Shown here: piece after piece, positions 7,823-15,751 of the stretch
Layout: the number at the start of each line of letters is the position of its first letter
Numbering within the stretch: the first letter of the stretch is position 1
The notes under the pieces: model-generated
Database searches by the model: none
The model's input: the letters and a program-made list of their open reading frames with translations, nothing else
What the model was told of the DNA's origin: nothing
NCBI GenBank assembly: GCA_009924135.1
Contig: RFSE01000035.1
Span: 1 to 41,417, forward strand
Direction of reading: 5' to 3'
From: Pseudomonadota bacterium
GTDB lineage: Bacteria > Verrucomicrobiota > Verrucomicrobiia > Limisphaerales > SXTU01
DNA length: 41,417 nt
Translations under genes and position numbers: made by a program

Positions 7823-9006
7823 GCTTCGCGCTCCTTGAAGAATTTAAATTTCCCGTAGAGCGAATCGCTGAACAGGATCACGAGAAAGACCAGCCCTTGG
7901 AAAACCAGGATCGTCGCATCGGGCAGTTTGAACTGCCGCTGCAAGATGCCGCCACTGGCGAGGATGCCGCCCAGCAAGGTGGCCACGAGAATGATCGGCA
8001 GCCCCCGATAGCGGGCCACGAACGCCACCAGAATTCCGGCGTAACCGTAACCCGCAGCCAGCGATTCGTTCGCCCGCCCGTGAACGGCCGCCACCTCGAT
8101 CATTCCCGCGATGCCGGCGGCGGCTCCGGCCAGAAAGCAGGTGATCAAGCCGAGCCGCGCCACGGGCAGGCCGCTCATCCGTGCGGCGCGGATGTTGCCG
8201 CCGATCATCCGCACTTTGAAACCGAAGGTGGCATGTTCCATCAGCGCCCAGGCGATGACGCAGGCGACCAGGCCGAAAACCAGGCCGTAATGAACATTCG
8301 AGTCGCCCATCGCAGGCAGCATCTTGTCGTCCGGGATGGGGAAGCTCGACGGCTTGTTCAAGCTGCTGGGATCACGCATCGGGCCGTTGACGAGGTGGTT
8401 CAACACGGCGATGGCGATGTAGTTCATCAACAGGCTGCTGATGGTTTCGTTGACGCCGCGTTGGTAGTAGAGCGCGCCGCAGACGGTGATCCACAGACCG
8501 CCACCCACCATGCCGGCGAGCGTCATGACCGAGATTACCACGGCGACCGGTGCCGTCGCACAAGCCAGACCGGCGGCCGTGGCCGACAGCCCGCCCACGA
8601 CCAGTGCCCCTTCGTTGCCAATGATGACCAACCCCAGTCGCGCGGGCAGCGCCGTACACAGGGCCGTCAGCATGAGCGGTGCGGCCCGGACAAGCGTGTT
8701 TTGAAATGAGTACCAACTGCCAAACGCGGCCTTGTTGATGGCGGCAAAAACGGCGAACGGGTTTTTGCCTTGGAAGGCACAGAAGAGACCGAAGAGCGCC
8801 AACGCAACCACCACCGCGCCCGTGGGAATCGCCACCGCCTCGAGGGCCGGTCGCCAACCCCGGATTACAGGAAACGGTGCAGCGGCCGGCGGCGCGGTGG
8901 TTGGGCTTTGGGTCACTGGTTTCAGTTCGGTTGGCCGAACGTCTCTGGGTTCACACGAACCGGCCCGGGCAAATTTCGCAGATGGCCTGAGGCACACCCT
9001 CAACAT
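7819..9006 (-). CDS. ABC importer permease (YufP-like, BMP/nucleobase type)
   Basis: The protein is 395 residues from ATG 9006. A cytoplasmic, Pro/Ala-rich N-terminus of about 50 residues precedes the first membrane helix (IPTGAVVVALALFGLF). Typical features include FAAINKAAFGSWYSFQNTLVRAAPLMLTAL, PARLGLVIIGNEGALVVGGL (the conserved NEG element) and GYAGILVAFVARYRG near the C-terminus. The start is uncertain: a GTG at 8916 (V31) would remove a stretch unlike the family and is plausible. It lies 64 bases after the binding-protein gene and overlaps the next permease by 4 bases. Its partner genes make a complete importer set. Confidence 0.92.
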   Translation of the reverse strand: MLRVCLRPSAKFARAGSCEPRDVRPTELKPVTQSPTTAPPAAAPFPVIRGWRPALEAVAIPTGAVVVALALFGLFCAFQGKNPFAVFAAINKAAFGSWYSFQNTLVRAAPLMLTALCTALPARLGLVIIGNEGALVVGGLSATAAGLACATAPVAVVISVMTLAGMVGGGLWITVCGALYYQRGVNETISSLLMNYIAIAVLNHLVNGPMRDPSSLNKPSSFPIPDDKMLPAMGDSNVHYGLVFGLVACVIAWALMEHATFGFKVRMIGGNIRAARMSGLPVARLGLITCFLAGAAAGIAGMIEVAAVHGRANESLAAGYGYAGILVAFVARYRGLPIILVATLLGGILASGGILQRQFKLPDATILVFQGLVFLVILFSDSLYGKFKFFKEREA

Positions 9007-9070
9007 CGCAAGCGGAAGGTCCGCTAAACGACCCGCTGCGGAAAATTGCCGGGGACAGCATCACGGCGGA

Positions 9071-10168
9071 TCAGTTTTTGGTGCTGCCGACGACGCCTTC
9101 CACCAGCCAGCCCATGGCTTCCAATTCGAGGGCCTGCTGCTTGAGTTCCTTGCCCGCCGGCAGGATCTCCTTGCCGGTGTTGTCCTTCAACGGGCCTTTG
9201 AAGATCACCATGGAGCCGTCCATGAACTTCGCCTTCGCCGCATCCGCATCCTTCTTGGCGGCCTCGCTGGCGGCGGGACCGTAGGCGGACACCTTCACGA
9301 AACCTTCCTTGAGCCCGCCGCGAACGAGATGCGGAATCGTGCCGGCGGCCAGCGATTTGCCGGCCTTCACGGCTTCGGCATAATCCGTATAGACCTTGGA
9401 CCAGTTCCATTCGGCCCCGGTGAGGTAACCTTTGGGGGCGAGCTTGATGCCGTTGGCATGGTAGCCGGTGACGTAGATGCCGCGACGCTCGGCGGTTTCG
9501 AGGATGACCTTGGGGCTGTCCACATGGCAGGTGAGCACGTCCACGCCCTGGTTGATGAGCGAGGTGGCGGCTTCGGCCTCCTTGACGGGCATGGACCACT
9601 CACCGGTGAAAATCACCTGCACCGTGGCCTTGGGATTCACGCTGCGGGCTCCGAGGGCGAAGGCGTTGATGTTGCGCAATACTTGCGGAATGGGCTTGGC
9701 GGCAATGAAGCCGAGCTTCGACGACTTGGTCGCGTGCCCGGCCACGATGCCCGAGATGTAAACGGCCTCGTCGATGTAGCCGAAGTAGCTGCCCACGTTG
9801 GCGGGGTGTTTGCCTTCCGTGTACATGCCGCCGCAATGCAGGAACTGCACCTTGGGATATTGCTTGGCGACCTTGAGGATGTGCGGATCGAAGTAACCGA
9901 ACGACGTGGGGAACACGATCAACGCACCGTCGAGGTTGATCATGTTGCGCATGGTCTCCTGCACGGCCGTCGTCTCCGGCACGCTGGCTTCTTCCACGCC
10001 CTTGACCCACGACAACTGCTGCACCCCGGCACAGCCTTCGGCGTGCGCCTGATTGTAGCCGTAATCATCCTTGGGACCGACATAGATGAATCCTACGCCG
10101 ACCTTGTCGGCAGCAAGTGCCGACGTGGCCAGGGTGGCGGTGAGTAACGAGAGGATCAGTGATTTCAT
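9071..10168 (-). CDS. BMP-family periplasmic solute-binding protein
   Basis: The 365-residue protein has a clear signal peptide (MKSLILSLLTATLATSALA, cleavage before ADK). The mature domain belongs to the BMP/Med family (PnrA-like periplasmic binding proteins): VGVGFIYVGPKDDYGYNQAH, then TSFGYFDPHILKVAKQYP, then GYIDEAVYISGIVAGHATKS. The first-position Cys of lipoproteins is absent, so it is probably soluble in the periplasm. BMP proteins bind purine nucleosides in spirochaetes. AtzT of the cyanuric acid pathway, to my recollection also of this type, binds guanine-like compounds; that comparison makes a nucleobase or triazine/biuret-like ligand plausible. It is the first gene of the importer set, 52 bases after the NCS2 permease. 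Confidence 0.93.
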   Translation of the reverse strand: MKSLILSLLTATLATSALAADKVGVGFIYVGPKDDYGYNQAHAEGCAGVQQLSWVKGVEEASVPETTAVQETMRNMINLDGALIVFPTSFGYFDPHILKVAKQYPKVQFLHCGGMYTEGKHPANVGSYFGYIDEAVYISGIVAGHATKSSKLGFIAAKPIPQVLRNINAFALGARSVNPKATVQVIFTGEWSMPVKEAEAATSLINQGVDVLTCHVDSPKVILETAERRGIYVTGYHANGIKLAPKGYLTGAEWNWSKVYTDYAEAVKAGKSLAAGTIPHLVRGGLKEGFVKVSAYGPAASEAAKKDADAAKAKFMDGSMVIFKGPLKDNTGKEILPAGKELKQQALELEAMGWLVEGVVGSTKN

Positions 10169-10220
10169 GGGTGCTGGTTCGATGGGGTTGATGACTGAAA
10201 GGACAAGCTGGATTGCGCGG

Positions 10221-11843
10221 TCACTCGGCTGGCACTGGCATGGCTCCGTGGGACGGTTCCATTTCCTCCACCTTGGGAGCCACGACCGCGAACTTCGCGC
10301 AACTGAACATGATGCCGGCCATGATCAGATAGCTGAGGGCAACGACGGGGGATTCCCCCACGCCAATGCGCTCACCATGCATGAAGCCGAAGTACGTAAG
10401 CAACGCGCCGGCCAGGGCAAAACCGGAGGCCTTTTTGAACTGGCGCTCGATGACGAAGACCGCGACCGCACCGAGAATCAGCCCGCTGAGGATCGAGCCG
10501 CCGCCGAGGATTTGCAGGCCGTGATAGAGCACGCCTTCGTTGCGCATCTTGCTGGTCAGTGCGGCCATTTGCTCGGCAGTCAGTGCGGGAATGATGGTGC
10601 CGGCGGCGGCCAGCGCACCGTTGATGAGCGTGGTGGCCCAGGCGGCGAGGTGCGGCACCAAGGACAGGATGATCGCGGGAGCGTGGCTGCGCGGCGTCTC
10701 CTGAAAGGCCTGCGAACCGATGAGCATGGCGATGTACAGGAGGATCGGCAGGATCGCCACTGCTGGAATCAGGGCCAGCATCACTGAAATCGTGCCAAAC
10801 CAGCAGAGCAAGATGACCAGGATGCCCGTGCCGGCGGAGTAACCGATACGCCCGCCCATCGCCTTCCAGCCGGGATGACCGATGTACACGGCGTTGATGA
10901 ACGGATTACCCATCATGCAGCCGATGAGGCTCACGATGCCGTCGGCGGTCAGCACGCGCGTGGTCGGGAAATTGTCCCCGGCGACAGCGGCGCTTTCCAC
11001 GTTGTCAATCGCCTCGACCAAATCGTAGATGCCGAACGGGATGGCCGTGACCAGCAGGATGCCGAGGAATTGAAAGCCTGCGAATACATGTCCGAACGCC
11101 GGCAGCGGGACGTAGAAGCCAAAGCTCGAAACGGAATCCGTCAGCCCCTTGAGGCTCATGCCGCCGTAGTTCAAACCGATGGCGGTCGAACCCCACGCAA
11201 TGACGGTGCCCACCGCGATCGCCACGAGTCCCGCCGGGATGCCGCGATACTTCACGCCGCCAAACCAGCTCAGCAGGATGATCGCAAAGCAGGTCATGCC
11301 GATCACCGGGGTCATGAACATTTCCAACGCGGGCCGCATGGAGATGAACGTGATGGATACGCCGGCCAACGTGCCCAGCAGGGCGGCGCGCGGAGTGATC
11401 TTGCGGATGACCGGCGCGATGAACCCGCCGATCATCAGGACGAAACTCTGGATGAAAACCCACGTCAGCCCGGCCTCCCAGCCTTTCACCGGGTCGCCGG
11501 TCTTGAGCGTGATGGGCAGCATGATGACGAACGTGACCACAAACATGTGCGGCACGCTTGTGCCCGAAGGCAGCGCGCAGACATCCGTGCGTCCGGTTTC
11601 CTTCGCAAGTTTGTAGGCGAGCCACGCGTAGTAGAGCGTGGAGAGGCAGAGCATCAGTCCCGTCGCCGGCAAGATGCGGCCGAAGACCAGTTCATCCGGC
11701 ATCTTCAACACGAACCGCAGCAACGCGGTGAGCGTGAGCAGGTTCACGAGGATGTTGGTGCCGAAGCCGAAGAAGGCGTTCCAATCGCCGGGCACCCAGA
11801 CTTTGGGATTCGCGGCTGCGGACAGGCTTGGGGTGGTGCTCAT
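10221..11843 (-). CDS. NCS2-family xanthine/uracil-type permease
   Basis: The 540-residue protein has roughly 12-14 hydrophobic segments by eye. The N-terminal region WVPGDWNAFFGFGTNILVN, the substrate-region segment CALPSGTSVPHMFVVTFVIM and the later LVEAIDNVESAAVAGDNFP ... GDGIVSLIGCMMGNPF-like pattern fit the NCS2 (nucleobase-ascorbate transporter) superfamily, specifically the less studied branch often annotated as a putative permease rather than UraA/XanP. NCS2 members are proton symporters for purines, pyrimidines or related rings. It lies between the two amidohydrolase genes and the BMP importer, giving the cluster two different transporters, perhaps of different affinity or substrate. 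The substrate is inferred only at the level of a nucleobase-like ring or linear ureide. Confidence 0.88.
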   Translation of the reverse strand: MSTTPSLSAAANPKVWVPGDWNAFFGFGTNILVNLLTLTALLRFVLKMPDELVFGRILPATGLMLCLSTLYYAWLAYKLAKETGRTDVCALPSGTSVPHMFVVTFVIMLPITLKTGDPVKGWEAGLTWVFIQSFVLMIGGFIAPVIRKITPRAALLGTLAGVSITFISMRPALEMFMTPVIGMTCFAIILLSWFGGVKYRGIPAGLVAIAVGTVIAWGSTAIGLNYGGMSLKGLTDSVSSFGFYVPLPAFGHVFAGFQFLGILLVTAIPFGIYDLVEAIDNVESAAVAGDNFPTTRVLTADGIVSLIGCMMGNPFINAVYIGHPGWKAMGGRIGYSAGTGILVILLCWFGTISVMLALIPAVAILPILLYIAMLIGSQAFQETPRSHAPAIILSLVPHLAAWATTLINGALAAAGTIIPALTAEQMAALTSKMRNEGVLYHGLQILGGGSILSGLILGAVAVFVIERQFKKASGFALAGALLTYFGFMHGERIGVGESPVVALSYLIMAGIMFSCAKFAVVAPKVEEMEPSHGAMPVPAE

Positions 11844-11901
11844 GGTCGGGTTCTCCTGGTTGGGTGGCTTGGGTTTAGGCTGCGGACACGGGTTGGCGGA
11901 G

Positions 11902-12585
11902 TTAACCGAGGGCGGCGATTATTTTGCCCGAGTCTGACACCCAGCCAAAGATGCCGCCCTGGGCCTTGATCATCTTGAGGCCCATCATCTGAAATTCGGG
12001 AAAGTAGGAGCCGACGCAGTCCTCGGGCACGAGACAGTCATAACCCCGGTCGTTCGCCTCGCGGACGGTCGTGTTCACGCACACTTCCGTGGTCACGCCA
12101 GTAACGACGAGTTGCTTGATGCCGAGGTTTTGAAGAATCGCGTGGAGGTCGGTGGCGAAGAACGCGCCCTTGCCGGGCTTGTCGATCACCGGCTCGGTCG
12201 GCAGCGGATAGAGTTCCGGGATGATGTCGTGACCTGCTTCGCCGCGCACCAGAATGCGGCCCATCGGCCCGGCATCGCCGATGCACGTCTTGCTGCGTCC
12301 GCGCACTTTCTTGGCCGGCGGCAGGTCGGTGAGATCAGGCCGGTGGCCTTCGCGCGTATGCAGGACCGCGAGCCCTTTAGCCCTCCAGGCGGCGAGCAGC
12401 TTGCGGTTCGGCTCAATGGTACGACGCAGTTGCGAAACGTCATTCCCAAGCATTTCGCCAAAACCGCCCGGCTCCAAAAAATCCCGCTGCATGTCGATAA
12501 TGAGCAGTGCGCAAGTGGCCGGGGCGAACTCAAACGGGTAAGGTTCGGCGGCGACGGAAAGAGTGGCGCTCGCTGGCATGGTCAT
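11902..12585 (-). CDS. Isochorismatase-fold amidohydrolase, biuret hydrolase-like
   Basis: The 227-residue cysteine hydrolase carries the full catalytic triad D31 (LLIIDMQRDF), K135 (VIDKPGKGAFF) and C168 (GVTTEVCVNTTVREANDRG). Triad spacing equals or is within two residues of Rhizobium leguminosarum biuret hydrolase (D36, K142, C175), and the [26 protein letters not shown] and LKMIKAQGGIFGWV segments are also characteristic of that branch. Ureidoacrylate/RutB-type and N-carbamoyl amidohydrolases are close relatives, so substrate is not certain. It lies 3 bases after a paralogous hydrolase and 58 bases before the NCS2 permease. Biuret hydrolysis would give allophanate and ammonia, fitting the allophanate-hydrolase-like gene downstream. 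Confidence 0.9.
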   Translation of the reverse strand: MTMPASATLSVAAEPYPFEFAPATCALLIIDMQRDFLEPGGFGEMLGNDVSQLRRTIEPNRKLLAAWRAKGLAVLHTREGHRPDLTDLPPAKKVRGRSKTCIGDAGPMGRILVRGEAGHDIIPELYPLPTEPVIDKPGKGAFFATDLHAILQNLGIKQLVVTGVTTEVCVNTTVREANDRGYDCLVPEDCVGSYFPEFQMMGLKMIKAQGGIFGWVSDSGKIIAALG

Positions 12586-12588
12586 GGG

Positions 12589-13281
12589 TTACACGGCGGC
12601 TGCTTTTACGGCCTCGATGAACTGCGCGGACGTGGCCACCGCACCGAAGACGCCACCCTGCATCTTGATCATCTTGAGCGCGGCGAGGTAGTTGCCGTAG
12701 TCCGTGGCCCCGGTGCAGTCGGAGAGCAGCAGGCACTCGTAGCCCCGGTCATTGGCCTCGCGCATCGTCGTGTGGACGCACACATCGGTGGTGATGCCGG
12801 CCAGCACGATGTTTCGGATGCCCCGGCGGCGCAGCAGCATGTCGAGGTCGGTGGCGTAGAACGACCCCTTGCCGGGCTTGTCGATGGCCGGTTCGCCCGG
12901 CGCGGGAGCGAGTTCCGGAATCAAGTCCCAACCGGGCTCGCCCCGCGTCAGGATGCGTCCGCACGGGCCGGCGTCACCGATGCCTGCCCCGATGCGCTGG
13001 CTGCGCCAGCGCTTGTTCTCAGGGAGATCGGACAAATCGGGCCGGTGGCCTTCGCGGGTGTGGAAGACATGAAATCCCAGCGGACGGATGGCGGCAAAGA
13101 CTTGCTGGATCGGCCCGATAGGTGCCCGGGTCAACGACAGGTCATAACCCATCTTGTCCACGTAACCACCCGGCCCGCAAAAGTCCGTCTGCATGTCGAT
13201 GACGAGGAACACGGTGTTCTCCGGGCGCAAATCGCCATCGAAAGGCCACGGATAGGGATCAGCTGGAACGAAACGTTGCAT
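12589..13281 (-). CDS. Isochorismatase-fold amidohydrolase, second biuret hydrolase-like paralogue
   Basis: The 230-residue hydrolase has triad D29 ([10 protein letters not shown]), K135 ([11 protein letters not shown]) and C168 ([19 protein letters not shown]). [20 protein letters not shown] and [18 protein letters not shown] are typical of biuret hydrolase-type enzymes, and this copy looks closer to that group than its neighbour. Compared with the downstream paralogue it shares the overall layout and catalytic numbering but differs at many pocket positions, so the pair probably splits two related substrates (for example biuret and a ureido acid). Its ATG shares the A of the preceding small gene's stop (TGATG at 13279-13283), implying translational coupling. 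Downstream it is separated from the paralogue by only 3 bases. Confidence 0.9.
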   Translation of the reverse strand: MQRFVPADPYPWPFDGDLRPENTVFLVIDMQTDFCGPGGYVDKMGYDLSLTRAPIGPIQQVFAAIRPLGFHVFHTREGHRPDLSDLPENKRWRSQRIGAGIGDAGPCGRILTRGEPGWDLIPELAPAPGEPAIDKPGKGSFYATDLDMLLRRRGIRNIVLAGITTDVCVHTTMREANDRGYECLLLSDCTGATDYGNYLAALKMIKMQGGVFGAVATSAQFIEAVKAAAV

Positions 13282-13460
13282 CAGGAGCAGGCGGGAGGGT
13301 TGAGTTTGGAAGCGCGGCGGCGGACGTTTCGGTCGGAAGCCAGTTCAGCGTTGAAGACCCGCGCCACCGCCTGCCGCCACCGCGTCATCGTCACGAGATC
13401 CGCATTCTGGCGCGTCACGAAGAAGCGCCGGAAATCAACGTAAGGCAGGGTATCGTGCAT
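13281..13460 (-). CDS. Small basic protein coupled to the hydrolase pair
   Basis: A 59-codon frame from ATG 13460 encodes a basic, Arg-rich peptide ([19 protein letters not shown], then [14 protein letters not shown], tail KLNPPACS). It is not recognised. Its stop overlaps the start of the following hydrolase as TGATG and it lies 40 bases after the porin-like gene on the same strand, which is why I keep it. An in-frame TTG at 13478 could extend it by six residues. It has neither a signal peptide nor a membrane helix. A small regulatory or accessory peptide is possible; chance ORF remains an alternative. Confidence 0.45.
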   Translation of the reverse strand: MHDTLPYVDFRRFFVTRQNADLVTMTRWRQAVARVFNAELASDRNVRRRASKLNPPACS

Positions 13461-13500
13461 AAGCCGGGGTGGTGGCAAGGTTGGGTGCCGACGGCAGGGT

Positions 13501-14463
13501 TCAGAAGAAGCTCGAGACCCCGAGGTACACCTGCGTGGCCCCCGTTTCGGGCTTGCCGGTCGCGTTGAAGGCGTTCAATTGCTGGAGGTTCTTGTCCACG
13601 AAGCCCATGTAACGGAAGCCGGCATAGCAGCTCCAGTTGCCGTATCCTTTGGGCATGAAATTCATCGGCATGCTGGCTTTCACGCCCACTTCATAAAGCC
13701 CCACCGTGGAGGCGGACTTGTAGAATTCGCCGTAAAAATCCTTCGACGGCAGGAGGATGCGGCACGGAGCCTCCAGCTTCACCTTGGTGCTGTCGAACGT
13801 GTAACCGGGATCAATGGCGAAATCGAAGTAGTAACTGGAGTTGGGCACCGAGCCGGGGCCGGTCTGCACCAGGCCGGGGATCGAGTAGGGCAGCCGTGCG
13901 TTGGTGGCCTTGCCGTCGAGCTCCTGCCAGTAGATCAACTGCGGGTGCAGGGCAAACTCCTTAAGATACTCGGTGTCATCGAAGCTCAGTTTCGTCTCCA
14001 GATGGTGCGAAAAGGGGATGTTAAGGATCTGCATGTCGAACGCCGTGTACGTCACGTCCAGCTTGAACTTCTTGCCGAGTCCAAAGGACAGGCCCGCGAT
14101 CGGATCGATTTCATACCAGCTGGTTTTCCCCGGCGCGCCGCTGGCGTTAATGCGTGCTGACCCAAAACAATTCCACACGCCGCCGACGACCGTCACGTCG
14201 CTCAAAATGTCGTCACTCTTGTAAACATTGGCGAAGCCCAGCACGAGCGGCATGAACACGAGCCCCTCGTTTTGAACAATCATGCCACGCGGAGTGAGAT
14301 AACTGTCCGAGAACTCGAACTTCACCAGGGCATTCACCCGTGATTGGGCAGCTTCTTCCGCCGGAAGGGTGGGGCTCACGGCCGGCAGCAACGCGGTCAA
14401 CATGGAGGCGCACAAGGTGCGGCGCAGGAACGAAACGAACGGCTTTTTCAACGAGGGGTTCAT
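13501..14463 (-). CDS. Outer-membrane beta-barrel (porin-like) protein
   Basis: The 320-residue protein has an N-terminal signal (basic KKPFVSFLRRT, hydrophobic LCASMLTALLPAVSP, Ala-rich end near PAEEAAQS). Alternating amphipathic strands rich in aromatic residues follow, such as ALVKFEFSDSYLT, KLDVTYTAFDMQIL, YYFDFAIDPGYTF and WSCYAGFRYMGF. It ends in F (QVYLGVSSFF), the outer-membrane insertion signal. A named family is not recognised. As the first gene of the leftward transport/hydrolysis cluster, it likely provides outer-membrane passage for the substrate of the BMP and NCS2 systems; that is inference from position. Confidence 0.78.
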   Translation of the reverse strand: MNPSLKKPFVSFLRRTLCASMLTALLPAVSPTLPAEEAAQSRVNALVKFEFSDSYLTPRGMIVQNEGLVFMPLVLGFANVYKSDDILSDVTVVGGVWNCFGSARINASGAPGKTSWYEIDPIAGLSFGLGKKFKLDVTYTAFDMQILNIPFSHHLETKLSFDDTEYLKEFALHPQLIYWQELDGKATNARLPYSIPGLVQTGPGSVPNSSYYFDFAIDPGYTFDSTKVKLEAPCRILLPSKDFYGEFYKSASTVGLYEVGVKASMPMNFMPKGYGNWSCYAGFRYMGFVDKNLQQLNAFNATGKPETGATQVYLGVSSFF

Positions 14464-14856
14464 AGGCAGGTAGGATTTAGCAACGCATCAGCAGGGTTTT
14501 TCGGAGTCGTTAAGCAACTACATATCAACACTTATACGCGCAAGCGTAGGCCATGCCTCCGTGTCAACGGACTGACTGCAAAGAAATCCCGCAGGCCATG
14601 AAAGGGATTGGTGCCAGAAGAAATCGCCCGGCAGATCGGCCAGATTATGACGGGCATTAGCCCGGACCTCTTACCACCTGGCGCATATTTTTTGGCACGG
14701 AACCCAAGGCCTTGTCCTTGGGTGGCTCTATTTTGGCATTGGAGTGACAAAAAAAAGCCAGCCTGACTACTCCTGAGCGCGGATCAACCCGAGTGCTGCA
14801 CTGCCCATAGTCTTTTCGGAGGCTTTGTTCGGCACCTAAACCCGATGCCCGGCTCA
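14464..14856. other. 393-bp intergenic region between ureF and the porin-like gene
   Basis: No gene is seen. On the leftward strand, an 8-T run (complement of 14749-14756) follows ureF by ~100 bases but lacks a convincing stem next to it. An 8-bp inverted repeat ACCCAAGG/CCTTGGGT (14702-14709 with 14716-14723) could be a transcript hairpin. The porin-proximal 150 bases are AT-richer than the surroundings and probably hold the promoter of the downstream cluster; TTGACA occurs at 14563-14568 (minus strand) but no -10 at proper spacing is clear. Confidence 0.4.
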
Positions 14857-15750
14857 TCAGCTCTGGAAGAGCCGTGAGTAGAGCCGGTCTTGTGCGCCCT
14901 GCCAGAGATCGAGCAAGGGCGCGGTCTGCGCGAGATCATCCAGCGTGAGAGTCGCGGCGTGGGTGGCGACGGCTTCAGCGATGGGACCGAGCTGGTGCTG
15001 CATGGACTGGGCTTCGAGCGGTCCCACGATGCCCAGCCGCACCGCCGAAGAAACCAGCCCGCGGAAGTGGAGAAACAAAAACAGCCGTGCCGCCGGAAGG
15101 GTCGCGATGCCCAACTGACAAGTGAGCACGCCAAAGACCGGTGCCAGATGGCACAGTTCGGGAGGCTCGGTGAGGTCGGGCAGGAAGGCGCGCGTGGCTG
15201 CGGTCCAGAAGGCACGCCCTTGCAGGCGGCTGGCACGATTGGCGACGTGGTTGGACAGGAAAGCGTCGCAGTGGGTGTCCAGCTCCGGCAAACGCCCGGC
15301 CCCAGCATGAGCTGCGGCGACAAACGGAAGTGCGGCCCGGGCGCACTGGCGCAGGCTGGTTTCGAGAAAGCCGGGCAGAATGGTGCGGGTCACCTCGCCA
15401 TGCTGCCACGCGGCTTCGAGTCCGCCGGAATGACCAAAACCACCGGTGGGAAACGCGGAATCAGCGAGCTGCCAGATGAGCCAGTCGTTAATTCGTCCGT
15501 CTTCGGCAAGTGCGGGGCCGCTCTCCCTCACCCCGGCCCTCTCCCGCTGGGAGAGGGAGCCATTGAGCCCGTCGTGGTTGGCAAGGGGCGGCGATTGCTT
15601 TAAGGCAGCCGTGGATTCCCCCTCTCCCAGCGGGAGAGGGCCGAGGTGAGGGAGAACGGCGGCTGCGTCCTTCAACGCCACTTCAGTGGGTGCGGTGACC
15701 GAACGCTGATTGCGCGGACGACCGTTCCGCTTCGTTGTGCCGTCCTGCAT
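14857..15750 (-). CDS. ureF: Urease accessory protein UreF with repeat-derived N-terminal extension
   Basis: UreF works with UreD and UreG in loading nickel into urease. The family domain begins near residue 87 (INDWLIWQLADSAFPTGGFG HSGGLEAAW) and runs to the C-terminus, including the conserved FAxPTGGF-type start and a Cys/Ala-rich helical core. The first ~86 residues are not UreF: they encode two arms of a dispersed inverted repeat, giving HLGPLPLGEGES (residues 35-46) and SLSQRERAGVRE (65-76). The ATG at 15750 follows the ureC stop after a single base, so translation probably starts there and reads through the repeat; internal initiation near residue 87 is an alternative. It is the last gene of the urt/ure cluster. 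Confidence 0.92.
   Translation of the reverse strand: MQDGTTKRNGRPRNQRSVTAPTEVALKDAAAVLPHLGPLPLGEGESTAALKQSPPLANHDGLNGSLSQRERAGVRESGPALAEDGRINDWLIWQLADSAFPTGGFGHSGGLEAAWQHGEVTRTILPGFLETSLRQCARAALPFVAAAHAGAGRLPELDTHCDAFLSNHVANRASRLQGRAFWTAATRAFLPDLTEPPELCHLAPVFGVLTCQLGIATLPAARLFLFLHFRGLVSSAVRLGIVGPLEAQSMQHQLGPIAEAVATHAATLTLDDLAQTAPLLDLWQGAQDRLYSRLFQS
15523..15654. repeat. Family A inverted repeat inside ureF
   Basis: Two 35-bp arms, 15523-15557 and 15620-15654, are reverse complements of each other with one mismatch. Each arm contains its own palindrome around ccctctccc/gggagaggg, so the element is an inverted pair of hairpins separated by 62 bases. It is wholly within the open reading frame of ureF and keeps frame. 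Related sequences are at 26-78, 17925-17968 and 29544-29589. Confidence 0.9.
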
Positions 15751-15751
15751 C

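Noticed and set aside
14540-14553. Sigma-54-like box (TGGCC...TTGC on the minus strand) upstream of the porin-like gene
   Set aside because: The GG-to-GC spacing is 9 rather than the strictly required 10 bases and the -24 box lacks the CACG part; not convincing despite the nitrogen context.
14702-14723. ACCCAAGG/CCTTGGGT hairpin as the terminator of the ure cluster
   Set aside because: No T-run follows it in the leftward direction; kept only as a note in the intergenic entry.
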